Assembly: GCA_009823395.1 (NCBI GenBank)
Contig: CM020502.1
Span: 25,189,944-25,253,943, forward strand
DNA: 64,000 bases
From: Thamnaconus septentrionalis
Taxonomy: Eukaryota; Chordata; Actinopteri; Tetraodontiformes; Monacanthidae
Direction: 5' to 3'
Shown: positions 23,323 through 33,768 of the stretch, piece after piece
How the letters are laid out: every line of letters begins with the position of its first letter
Position numbering within the stretch: position 1 is the stretch's first letter
The notes under the pieces: generated by a model
Told to the model about the DNA's origin: nothing
Seen by the model: the letters and a program-made list of their open reading frames with translations, nothing else
The model's database searches: none
Made by a program: the position numbers and the translations under genes

Positions 23323-23718
23323 GCTTTTCGCAAAATGAAAGCGATATTCTAAAATTTTGACGAAGCACAATTGCAATTTGCAGGCATTGAATGATGCAAA
23401 GCGGATAACCCGTAATTCGAGATTTTACAAGAATTACATTTACTTTTGTTTATTTACGTTTGTTTGCTGTCAAGAATGTTTATATTTTTCTCTTCGAAAA
23501 AATTCCGTCTCCTCCTCCATCCAAACATAACGCGCCTTTTTCACTTGAGGTGAACTGGTCACATGACCCCCTACGTCACGTCTGCTGACGTGTAAATGCG
23601 AAAGTGTTTCCATGACACTTTTGCGATATGCCACTATATTGATACGTCCGAAAAACCATGAGAACGTCAAAACCTTTTAGCCTTTTTGCGCAATTCTATG
23701 GGGAATGGAAACGCAGTT
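23323..23718 (-). mobile_element. Harbinger-like non-autonomous DNA transposon, copy 4
   Basis: Inverted relative to copy 3. It starts GCTTTTCGCAAAATGAAAG and ends GGAAACGCAGTT, with ACA on both sides (23320-23322 and 23719-23721). Read on the minus strand it retains the Myb/SANT-like start with a W-x-E-E-E-T-E motif, then goes out of frame. It is shorter than copy 3. Confidence 0.72.
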
Positions 23719-24769
23719 ACAGACACACACCTTCAGCAGAAGGCTAGCATGGATTAACTTCCTCATCCTTGTTCTGATTACCTCCACAGCCTACTGGACA
23801 CTAGCGTGCTATGTTATTGTTAGTTAACGCAGTGCCACAGTGTCTCTAGAGGAGTGGAGGCCTTACTGCAATCAAATTATTCTGCTTTAGGGGTTTATTT
23901 ATTGTTTCAAATGATTTAGTTGTACACAATCTATAAAATCCACACAATGTGTCCTCAACTTCCTTGGAGACAAAAATGCTTCTTCTGATGCATCCTAAAC
24001 ATGCGAAGCCCAACAGCCGCGCACTCCTATTGATCGGATGAGCAACTTCCAGTAATGTGCCCCCCACCCCCGGATGGACATTTGGTAAGAAACAGGTGTT
24101 CCTGCTGCCATCCTTTCATCCGCCGGCAGCCTTTGTTCTGCGGGGACGGTTGCATCTCGCGTAGGTGTGTTTCATCAGCTACAGCTGCAACGGACGGCGC
24201 TCCGTTGGTGTGGAAATGAGGGTCGGCAAAGTCGCCAAGCGGCTCCTTCATCCATATTAGAGGGACGAAGAGGACGGAGAGAGAGGAAGAAGGGTGGGGA
24301 GCTGCTCATTTATTCTGGCTCAGGTGCGAAAAGCCAGTGTGTGTGTGTGTGTTTGTGTGTGTGTGTCTGTTTCTCCGAAACAAAAAGGCAGCAGCCCACT
24401 GGGTGCCTCCTCCCCACTTCCAGGTCCGACTGCGAGGATGGATGGAGCCATTACAGCAGGTTTTAACCTCCGACTGAGAGACTGAACTATGGCCGTGTAA
24501 ACCTGTCACGGGTTTATAAGAAAATATTTTGTCATGCTGACATTCGTCACGTCGCCTGGCGAGGCGAAGAAAATACATCCAACCATTACTCCCATAACAA
24601 AAGAAGCTTATGCACTCTGGCCCTTCAGGGATGTTATGTCGGACTGTTTACCATGTTCTAGCTGAAGTGATCACGTACCTACGGGGGGAGCTGTGTTTTT
24701 TTGTGCGTGTGTGCGTCTGCAGCATTACCCTCATGCTTCCCTATGGTGGATTCATGGGTCAACATCTCA
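23719..24769. other. Intergenic stretch, nothing specific seen
   Basis: A TG-rich imperfect tract lies at about 24338-24367. The remainder is unique sequence with short unsupported frames. Confidence 0.4.
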
Positions 24770-25070
24770 CACACTGATTTATCCCAAAACATGATGTCTG
24801 ACAATGTGAGACAAATTATCATCTTTTATGATACAAATTAATAAGAAACATTAATGCTCCCATCAGGCTACATATTAGCCTCTATCGCCTTGTCAATAAT
24901 TGCACAGTGACCGAAGGAAAAATGCACATTCACAAATTCCATTTCTATTGTTTGCCGCTTTCCCCAAAATCTTGAAGCTTTTCAGATTCAATGAGAGATT
25001 AAATGATTAAGATTTGTTTGCAGCGAGCTCTGCGTCTGAAAGGGCCTTAATCCTCAAGCCAATGACTCAA
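24770..25070. promoter_or_regulatory. Strongest candidate conserved non-coding element
   Basis: About 300 bp of AT-balanced, repeat-free sequence with stop codons in all frames and a dense series of TF-like cores: AAATTATCATCTTTTATGAT, ACAAATTAATAAGAAACATT, CTTGTCAATAATTGCACAG, TTCCATTTCTATTGTTTGCC (SOX-like ATTGTT) and GAGATTAAATGATTAAGA. It reads like an ultraconserved enhancer. Conservation has not been tested. Confidence 0.45.
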
Positions 25071-25560
25071 CGAGGGACGTTTCACCAGCGGCCCCTGCTT
25101 TGCCGCTCAACCATCCTGCGTGTGCAGACTGGCTCAATCAGCTGATTGCTTAACTTGTTGCGCCCGGAATGGTCTATTGGCAAATTGAAAAGCTCTGCAA
25201 GGCTGAAATCTTGCAGCGAGGAGGCAGGCATTCTGCTGCTGAAGGGGCTGGGACCTTGTTGCTGAGGAGCAGCTGTGAACGCCTGTGACCTTGTCCACGC
25301 GCCGGCATGTCCGCATCCACACCGTCGAACCTTCGGCGGCTCAGAGAGATAAATCCTTGACAAGCGCCTCTCCTGTGCACATACAGACGCTCTCTCGCAG
25401 CCGAGCATCGACATTTTACCCTAATGGCTCGTATGATTGATGATGCATGCATCCCTTAATTATTCCCGCCCTCTGTAATTACCCCGTCACCGCCGTCACA
25501 GTCACCTCTGTCATAAATCTCCCAGGCAATTTGCGCAAAGTGCTTGAAAGGTGAAGGTGG
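25071..25560. promoter_or_regulatory. Candidate conserved non-coding block
   Basis: Includes GGTCTATTGGCAAATTGAAA and the 25420-25550 segment with TATGATTGATGATGCATGC, CCCTTAATTATTCCCGCCC and CTCTGTAATTACCCCGTC (paired TAATTA-type homeodomain cores). Repeat-free and non-coding. Confidence 0.4.
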
Positions 25561-26149
25561 CGCGGAGAACAGAGAGCGCCGGCGATTCGCGTCAAAACGC
25601 AGTCAGACGTGAAAAAACAGATTGCTTATCTACAAACAAGCAGAGCTAGAAGAAAAAGAGCTCTTTAAAAAAAAAGAAGAAAGTATTTCTTTTTACCCTC
25701 ACCTGCAGCCTCAGGTGTCAAAAAAGAGAAAAGAGAGGCAAAGGAAGACGAAGGTCTTATGATGTTATCAGCTCAGCGCCTCTGAAGAAACGATGGACAG
25801 AGTGAAGTGTCAGTGCATGAAGCAGCACCTTCGTGGGCAGCTTTTCAGGATCCCTGCCTGAGATCTGAATCCAGAGTCCTGGCTCACTACCAGCGATTGA
25901 CCGGCTGTCGAGGGTAAAAGCTGGTTCTTCTTCTTGTCACGTAATGAAAACAGGTTGGTTATGTGACAGTGACCCATTTTTCCCTTTTGCAATATTAGCT
26001 AAAACATACCCAAAAATCAGCTGGATGCTTTGTAGCTGCTGTAGGGGATTCAAGAAAATAAGCAACAAAAAAAACAAAAAACAAAAACAAAAACCCACAT
26101 CCATCAAAGTTTGTTTGTTTGATTTCCCAGATGGAAATATGCAAACGCT
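25561..26149. other. Intergenic stretch, nothing specific seen
   Basis: A-rich runs occur at about 25665-25682 and 26056-26095. No gene, RNA or element is recognised. Confidence 0.4.
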
Positions 26150-26470
26150 CTGCTAACTCAACCGGCTACGGCTGCTGGTTTGTCCATTAGCCAATTAGCA
26201 TTAAGTGGTTAAATCTTCACAAACAATGCCAGCCGCCCGCCTGCTTCATTTAGAGCATTAAAACCAAACCAATTGGCTGAGAGACGCTAAGAGACCCCGC
26301 AGCATCGCGGGAAACAGCAGCTACAGTTGTCAGTTGTTGGCGGTGCTGCACATTATATCGTTTCATTGTGTTTCCATACCGGCGGCTGCGCTCCTCATTC
26401 CTCCCACAACGCTTATAGCGGTTATTTACAGCGTGAAGCGGCTCCCTTGTATCAGCCATTATGTAACGGC
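26150..26470. promoter_or_regulatory. Candidate conserved non-coding element
   Basis: The segment holds TTAGCCAATTAGCATTAAG and AAAACCAAACCAATTGGCTG (CCAAT/NF-Y-like and homeodomain cores), then GC-rich unique sequence. No coding frame is supported. Confidence 0.3.
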
Positions 26471-26684
26471 AGACAACAGAGGAGGACAGGCTTATGTAAA
26501 CAGCATCTCCTGCTCCTCTTCGTCTTCCAGTGCGACTCACGCCGGCTCAGTCCTGCACTTTTGCAGGCGGCTCTTTGCTTTTTTTTTCGGCAAGCCGCGC
26601 CTGTGTCACAGTCACACCGCCGTCCTTCTGCGCTGTTGGTGTGAAAAAAAAAAAAACCTTCCAGGGCATTGCCCATCGCATCTG

Positions 26685-26720
<36 letters not shown>

Positions 26721-27249
26721 GCACCCTTGACCTCGGCGTAATTGCTTTTCCAGGGTTGGATACAATCTAGATAAACTCGCTGAGGTTACCTTGAGCTCCA
26801 TCTGATGCTCGTCACCTCGTGTGTCCATCGCTTGATGTGCTCCCCCCTGCCACCCGATCGCCTCTCCCCTTCTCCACCCCTCATCTTCGTCCCTGCATGG
26901 CAGGGCTTATGTAACTGTGTCCTCAGGCTGAGGTGACCATGCACTCATTAAAGGGGAGAGAAAAAAAAGGCAGGGGGCTGCACGGCGGGTGAACATCTTG
27001 TTCGGCTGGCAGGAAACTCAATTAATGCAGGTTCATTCTGTGTGACGATAAAAAGGGTTTTAAGGGTGGCAGTGGTTTTGGAAATTAGGTTGCCAAAGTT
27101 TAAGGAGGCTGGATGAACCAAACGAGGGAGGATGGCAGCTATTAGGCTGAGCTGGATGCTTTCTTTTCTTCCTCCTTCCATCCTCTAATTGTGTTTTTAC
27201 TAGAGTTACATCAAAAATTGATGCTTGTGCCCCTGCGGGCCGTCCCATC
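26471..27249. other. Intergenic stretch with a (CA)n tract
   Basis: (CA)n at 26689-26719. Sequence at 26740-27190 is unique and moderately AT-rich. No gene is supported. Confidence 0.4.
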
Positions 27250-27760
27250 TTGCCTGCACAGCCCGGCCACAGGTGTCACTGTTGAGCAGCTGCTGCTTCG
27301 ATTTGTTTTAATTAGTCAGAAGAAAGATAGGCCAAACACACAGCTGCTAAATCAGCTTGGCCTCCTTTGCAGCACTGACACCTGGCGGATTCCCTCACCA
27401 TCCCTGATCCCGTCTTTCTCTTGTTTCCTCGCGTTGCGTCAGGCGGCTGTTTGCATCGTTCTCAGGGCGTCTCCGCTCAAGTCGCAGCCCAACCCGTGAC
27501 ATCAGTGTCGGTACGCCCGTTTCGGGTCCGCTGCAGTGTTACACTCAGGAGGGCGGGGCATCGCTGTGGGAACCTGGCCTGGTTACACGTGCCATCTTTA
27601 ACATGCGCCCAGTGTACGTGATGCTCCCTGGAGCGGAGACATCCATCACGGGGCCAAACGACGTCAAGGCTGATGGGATGATTGATAGCGTGGAAACCAA
27701 TCTTAGCCAGCGGCCCCCCAGATATTAGATTAAGCCCAAGATCGTGCAGCTCGGATGAAG
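27250..27760. promoter_or_regulatory. Candidate conserved non-coding block
   Basis: The 27286-27400 core contains GAGCAGCTGCTGCTTCG (E-box), TTTGTTTTAATTAGTCAG (homeodomain TAATTA-type) and CACAGCTGCTAAATCAGC. The 27640-27740 core contains GATGGGATGATTGATAGCG and CCAGATATTAGATTAAGCC. Repeat-free and non-coding. Confidence 0.35.
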
Positions 27761-27959
27761 GAGTTGTTCAATATGTTTTGCTTTTTTTTATTGCTGTTGT
27801 TGTTATTATTATTGGTGGGAGGAGGACGGGGTGGGAGGTTGAAGATGAGATGGAAAATATTGACTCTGCTCTCATATTTGTAGAGTAAATAAGAAGGATG
27901 AGCTTAGCTCACTTGAAACACTGTAAATCAGTTAGCATGCAGAACAACCAAGAGACCAC

Positions 27960-28700
27960 TTTTAGGACAGAAGTGTGTTTATATTCAGATTTCGGAGTAT
28001 AAAGAGAGAGAAAGCCCGCCTCAGTCGAGGAGACGAGGCGAGAGGTTTGTTCGTTGACGAAGTACTTCGTCAAGTAATGTCTGACTCAGATAACGAAGAG
28101 GAATATTCGCACTCTGATGATGACGTTCAGTCGTCCCGTGAGAGCGAGTCTGCCAGTGCGTCTTTAGTTACGCAGCAGCAGCGAGTCGATGCGCCACGAC
28201 AGTCACCAAGCAGCACATGCTTCGCCTCAGCGTGGCCGGGGTGTAGTGGGAGTAATCGGCGAATGAGGATGACGGGATGTGGTGGGGGAAGCAGGAGTGC
28301 TCAAAACACCGCTAATGGTGACGGAGGGCGCGGGGAATTAGTGATCAACGTGGTAGAAGCTGTGGGAGGAAACGCCCAGCCAGTGCTGGTGGAGGCAGCA
28401 GGGATGTTCGCGGTCACCCTGTAAATTACAGTGATGATGGCTGCGTCTGTTTGAGATATGTGGAAAATGATCAAAAGTGGATAAAACATTTTGATGAGCC
28501 TGTGGGGTATTGTGGAGACATGGATCTGACATACAGACCCCTGACATCTGACATAATACAAAAACAAACAAACAGTTTGGGTTTACTGAAGATTTTTCTC
28601 AATTACAGTACGGCTTTATCTCTAACCAATTTCAAGTCACAGCCATTTGAAATCTTGATATCAAAATTGAATATTTTCTTAAAGGCGCTTAAAGGGTTAA
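27960..28700 (+). pseudogene. PiggyBac-like transposase N-terminal relic, frameshifted
   Basis: An open frame at about 27975-28424 contains an ATG at 28077 followed by a Ser/Asp/Glu-rich peptide (MSDSDNEEEYSHSDDDVQSS), the acidic N-terminal leader seen in piggyBac-family transposases. A second frame then continues to 28729, overlapping the first through the Gly-rich part. It yields a peptide with W-I-K-H-F and a D-M-D-L-T-Y segment, so at least one frameshift separates the two. No catalytic DDD core is present. Just downstream, at 28691-28700, AAAGGGTTAA ends in TTAA, the piggyBac target, preceded by TTAAAGGCGCTTAAAGGG, a plausible right terminus. I found no matching left terminus. It might instead be another transposon family with an acidic leader. 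Confidence 0.5.
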
Positions 28701-28919
28701 GTTACTGTGTTTTCAAAGTTAGAAAATAGAAAAACAGATTGGCTTCTCTTTGCAGTTGTCCAACTCGATGTCGCCTCCTAACAAGCTGATCCTCTCTTTG
28801 TAAATAAATATTCACAATTTGCAAAATAAAACACATTCGTATCATCCAACTAAAAAAACATACATATGTATTTCTAGCCACACGTTGGCTGCTCAGTTGA
28901 AAACACACTTTTAAGGTTC
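28701..28919. other. Intergenic stretch, nothing specific seen
   Basis: AT-rich unique sequence between the transposase relic and the next candidate regulatory block. Confidence 0.4.
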
Positions 28920-29300
28920 ATTGTGCACGCCGCACGCCCACGCTTTTGTCCTCTTCCCCGGAGTGGCTGGCGGACAGACGGGGCCGTCGCGGCAGATCAT
29001 TGCATTATTCATGGCAGAGCAACGGCCCCGAGCTCATCTCATCCGTATGGCAGCCGGACCGGGAGGCCTCTTCAAGAGCTCGGCCGCCATCAGCGCGGCA
29101 AGGAACCTTGGGCCCAAACGGCACAAAATCCCAAAACAGCAGGCGAGCACCTCCACCGCCGCCAACCACAACTCATCCTATGTCAACGGGAGCTTCACTT
29201 CTTTTCAGAATCGACCGACGTTTAATGATAGCGGGGGCGGGGGTCAAAACCCCGCGAAGCGGCGGCACTGGCAGCTGGATGGATGGATGGATGGATAAAC
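28920..29300. promoter_or_regulatory. Candidate conserved non-coding block
   Basis: GC-rich, repeat-free sequence with an embedded AT core ATCATTGCATTATTCATGGC (octamer/homeodomain-like). Two overlapping frames of 100-137 codons span it but have no recognisable domain, no splice context and CpG-rich composition. It ends in a (GGAT)n run at 29274-29297. Confidence 0.3.
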
Positions 29301-29799
29301 ACGGGCAGACAAGGCGGATGAGGACGGAGGCGGAGCCCGGTGGCTTGTTTCGTAATTGATTATGTCAAATCCCGAAAGCTCAGCGAGTGACTAGACGGCA
29401 GATAACCAGGAGGGGACAGACAAGACCGCAGAGGAGCTCCACAGAAACCAAAACAAAAGAAAAAGTCACAAATTTTTTGACAAAATTTCAGACAGTCTTC
29501 GTAATCCAGCTTCAAAAGGGCTAGAGGTCATCGCACCGCCGCATCTTAAATCCACTGTAGGCTCGGGTGTGTTTGAGGAGGTGTGTGTGTGTGTGTTTTT
29601 GCCGCAGTGTGTGTTAATCCTGTATCCGTATCTACAAATCTGTCCCTGCTGCCTGTCTGATCCCCGACTCCCCTCGCATCTAATCTCACCATCCTTCTGC
29701 TCGCCAAACACGCCGTAGCGCCGCAGCGTGTACGTGTCTGTTTGTGTGTTTTGTGGATTATTGTGGCAAAAATATTGCTCAAAGCAATCAGTTCTAAAA
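29301..29799. other. Intergenic stretch, nothing specific seen
   Basis: Contains a short (TG)n at 29580-29595. No gene or element is recognised. Confidence 0.4.
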
Positions 29800-29960
29800 A
29801 CAGTGAATGTGCGCCTTTGGGGCCGTGCACGGTGGATTACTGTTAATCTACCTCTCCAACGCCGACGGCCCCTTAAAAGGGTTAAACTGGGATCCATTAA
29901 AAGAACAAATCAATGAACTAATGAGCGTCTGGGGACGTTTTTCCATTACTGTAAACTCGC
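29800..29960. promoter_or_regulatory. Candidate conserved non-coding element
   Basis: GGTGGATTACTGTTAATC, CCTTAAAAGGGTTAAACTGG and AACAAATCAATGAACTAATG form a run of AT cores in unique sequence without coding capacity. Confidence 0.3.
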
Positions 29961-31000
29961 CGTCACGGGTGACCTCTCGTCCTACTTGTTGGGGAATCAC
30001 TCTTGGTCGTATTTGATGTCCCAATGAAGGACAAACATCCAGAAATGGATGGATTTGCACAGTGAGGAATCCCCCAAATTGTCAGGAAATTAGAATTTGC
30101 TATGCTCGCCATGTTGGTGAGCACATTAAGGTTAATTTGCAAAAAGAGTTCTCTCAAAAAAGGTGAAAATGACTTTAGTTTTGACAACTGAGTTCATGGG
30201 AAGAGCCACAGAAGCCTCAATAGGATTATTTTTGAGAGGTTTGTTTGTGGTGCATTGGCAGTCAAACAGGTTCGCCCTGTTTTTCTCAACGGCCGGTGAT
30301 CTGATGGCTATATGTTTTCAATACTGCACCTGAGAGGCTTTGATGTTCATCAAGTCAAGTCAGCAGTTTTTAACCTCCGGGGACAATGACAGAAGATAAT
30401 CCATTAAAAGATCTTTGAAGGCAGTAGTGACCAAAAAATTGAAAGAGCAGACCAAACAGTCGATGGTTCGACTCCGGGATTGAACTTCCACCATTTTAAT
30501 TGGTGCCCCAAAGTGTCTCGGTTAAAGTCTGTGTTTGTTTGTGGCTACATGAGATTTAAAACTCACTGGAGCCACAAAGATTTGTGGCACTGGGCGTCAC
30601 TTGCATACTGGTGTGACGACGAAACTAAAATCCAGATTAACAATACTGGATAAACTTGATTGATTAATTATGTGACACCATCACATGAACCCAACAGCAC
30701 TGCGACACTTGCCAATACAAAACAAAACAGACAACTCTGTTACAAAAACTTTGAACAAAACTGGCTGCCTTGTTTACATTAAAGCATTTTTTTCTTTGGT
30801 GAAAAACAGCCACAATACAAAAAGAATCACTTCAACCGCCTTTTGCTCCGCTCGTCTTTCACCCGTCTTCACACTGGACAACTTCATTTAGGAGTCCCGT
30901 TTCAGCCGAAAGAAAGACGTCGCCTTACTTCTTTCTAATTGGGATTAAAAAAAAAAAAAAGGAGACGTGGTGGTGGGGGTGTGGGGGATCGGCTTATTTT
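29961..31000. other. Intergenic stretch with an isolated pol III B-box match
   Basis: GGTTCGACTCC at 30465-30475 matches the B-box consensus of tRNA genes and tRNA-derived SINEs. The neighbouring T-arm pairs only partly and no clear A box is found, so a tRNA gene is not called. The rest is unique sequence with a poly(A) run at 30947-30960. Confidence 0.35.
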
Positions 31001-31799
31001 GAGTAAATGTTGGACACAAAATCAATGGCGCTTTGATCGCAGCCGCTGCTCGCAGCTCGACAAATGCTAATGTCACGCCGCTCAAGCGCTCGCTGCCATG
31101 GAAACGGGAGGGCGTCCGAAGGTCGCCTCACTTCAAGGAAGCGCTAATGCATGCATGCAGCGGGCTGCAGCGGGTCCACCTGGAGATGAAAGGAGGCAAG
31201 CAGGCGGATAGATAGAGACGGAGGGAGCGGAGAGATGTTGGCAGATGGATGCGGCGCCGCACTCTTGCACAATATCCCAGGAGGCTCACATCCTCCCGGG
31301 CTGTTTCTGTTTTGTATTTTTTTTTGTTTTTTTCACTCCTCCTTCCTTTGTGGAACCAGCGAGCGTGTCCCCGACAAAAAAAAAGACAATCCCATCTTTA
31401 GCCCGACTGCACCCACACCTCTTGCTCATCCTCCGTCTGGAGCGGAAAGAAGATTTGAATATTCTAAACTCAGCACGCTGGGATTTGGTTCTCCTAATTC
31501 CCTGCTACCCAAGTGGCAGAGACGCCAGGGACCCCAGATCAGCCCGATGAAATGGCCGACTTAAAGAGAGAGAGAGAAAGAGGAGGATTGTGGGATGCAA
31601 TGAGAGGAACAAAAAAAGGAGGCAAATCCTGGAGTTGAAGGATAAAGACAAATAAAGACTTCAGCCGTTTGCACAACAGCTGCATTTGACTGCTGTTAAA
31701 AAATATTTCTGATCTGCTGATTGATGTTCTTGTGATCTCGAGATCATGGACAGAATTGTAGGATTGGCCAAAAAAATTAGGCAGAGGCTGATGTAAATT

Positions 31800-31837
<38 letters not shown>

Positions 31838-32029
31838 AGAATTACTCTTTCCTTCTTTTACTTCTTCTTCTTCTATTCTTATACCAAATTTGTGCCACAG
31901 CCAGGTTTCCGGCGTTCCTTCCGCAGACCTTCTGACCCTTCTCTCACCGTCTCCACCAACAGGGAAGAAGCGAGCGAAGCACTCGGCCCAAACGGCACAT
32001 TCCAGGAATCCACGATGCATTGGCCGCCA
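31001..32029. other. Intergenic stretch with an (AAT)n microsatellite
   Basis: (TAA)n at 31802-31835 is the only clear simple repeat. The unique GC-rich part at 31020-31200 could be regulatory. No coding exon is supported. Confidence 0.4.
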
Positions 32030-32200
32030 CCCTGCACAGAGATGCTTTGGTCGCTATTAAGCACCGTCGTTGAGTCTCGCAGGCGGCACCGGTGTTATTT
32101 ATGCATGCGCCCGAGCGCCAAATCAATCCATCTGCATCATGTCACTTATGAAACGTCCCCGCACTGCCTTTAACACGCCCTTGACTAACGGTTCCTCTAA
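32030..32200. promoter_or_regulatory. Candidate conserved non-coding element
   Basis: TTTGGTCGCTATTAAGCACC, GTTATTTATGCATGCGCCC (HOX-like TTTAT and an NRF1-like GCATGCGC), CAAATCAATCCATCTGC and CATGTCACTTATGAAACG cluster in unique sequence. Inference by texture. Confidence 0.35.
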
Positions 32201-33160
32201 AACAGCCACTGCAAATGCAGCCACAGAGCGGAGGAGGAAGAGGAGGAGGTGGGAGGGGGAGGAAGAGGAGGATAAAGGAGGAGGTGATGCAACGGAGCGG
32301 TGAATTATGTGTGAACACTTCAAAAGGTGGGAAACAACACCGTAAAAATGAAGGTTTGTGGATGAAAAGTGCGACACAGAGCAGCCTAAAGAGCTTTTCT
32401 CATCGGAAAAACAACCATCCACTGCATTTTGTCTGCAGGGCCTCTCATTTTACCCATATTCACATTTCTAATCCCAGATGCAGCCACACAGGATTAGCCA
32501 TGCCAAAACATGTCTATGTAGCCCCAGACACAGTCAGCCAAAATAATGGATTCACACATCAAGGAAAGAAAAACTTGCATAAATATTTCAAAATCAAATT
32601 TATTCAGACGTCACAAGATTAATACAAGTTAACTTTGGCCTCTACAATTACAAGAGGTGCTCAAATGGTCGCCCAATACTTCTTGATGGTACATTCATTA
32701 GGATAATGTGGCCATCAGTTTGGAAAACATAATTTAACACTACACAGTGTTAACATCATTTGATGAAACTTCAAAAGTGGTATCTATATGCATAGAAGTA
32801 CTGATACAAATCAAAAATGTAGGCAAGTTTTTCTGTTGCTGATATGTATGTACATTATTTGGCTGGCTATGTAGCCCTCTGTTTACAGTCTCCTGCAATT
32901 TTTCTCAATTACGTACGGTTTGCTGAAACACATTTACAAAAGTGCACAATATGGCTGGAATCTGCTACTAGTATGTTGTATGTTGTACAAATGCACGTTG
33001 CTTTGCAGGCACTCTGGCCGCTTTTATTTTTGCGGCCACTTTAAAATGCCAGACAGGCAGAGGAGTTGGGGGAAGAGCGCGACGTCCTGCACGTTCCTTC
33101 CCAACACCCACAGGACCCATATGTCTCTGCCGCTGCCTTCAATGACTTATTCATTTGTCT
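32201..33160. other. Intergenic stretch with a polypurine tract
   Basis: An almost pure purine tract lies at 32224-32286. AT-rich unique sequence follows. One member of the TAGCCCTCTGTTT dispersed motif is at 32873-32907. Confidence 0.4.
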
Positions 33161-33735
33161 CTTTGTCCGTCTGTCCCGGGACGTCCCCTTCCCTCCCCTC
33201 CGCTGCCCTCTCCTCCCCTCCGCTCTCGTCCCCTCGTCCTCGTCCTCCTCACTCAGCGGCAATGAGCATCGACAGGCGTGGACGATGGGATCCACGCCGG
33301 CAGGAGTGGGTTTGTTTTCATTAAAAACAAAACAAGGAGCGGTGCAAGGGCGCGAGGCGTGAATGAGTTTGTCACGCCGCCACAGCCGCCGCCTCCTGGA
33401 GGTGACGATATCGCACGTGCTGTTGTGTCTGCCTGTCTGCTGTCTGGCTGGGGGACGGCGGTGGGCGGCGCGTGCACTGAAACACCTTTTTTGTTCTGTT
33501 TTTTTCCGAGGGACACAATGCGTGTGTTTGTGCATTTATTCGCACGCGCGCACACATGCGCGGGTGTGCCATTATGTCGGTCGCGTGGGAGCCCCAGACT
33601 CTCGGCCATCACTAATGTATGTCTGTCTACAGACCTTCCCCCCACTTCCACGTGCTCGCGCTGAAACCAGGTCAGATGGTGTCGTCTCTGCTGTGTGTCC
33701 TCCAGCACTTCATGCTCTACTCAGCGTGGGTTTAA

Positions 33736-33768
<33 letters not shown>

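Noticed and set aside
30465..30475. tRNA gene
   Set aside because: There is a B-box match, but the T-stem pairs only partly and no acceptor stem, anticodon arm or A box is found.
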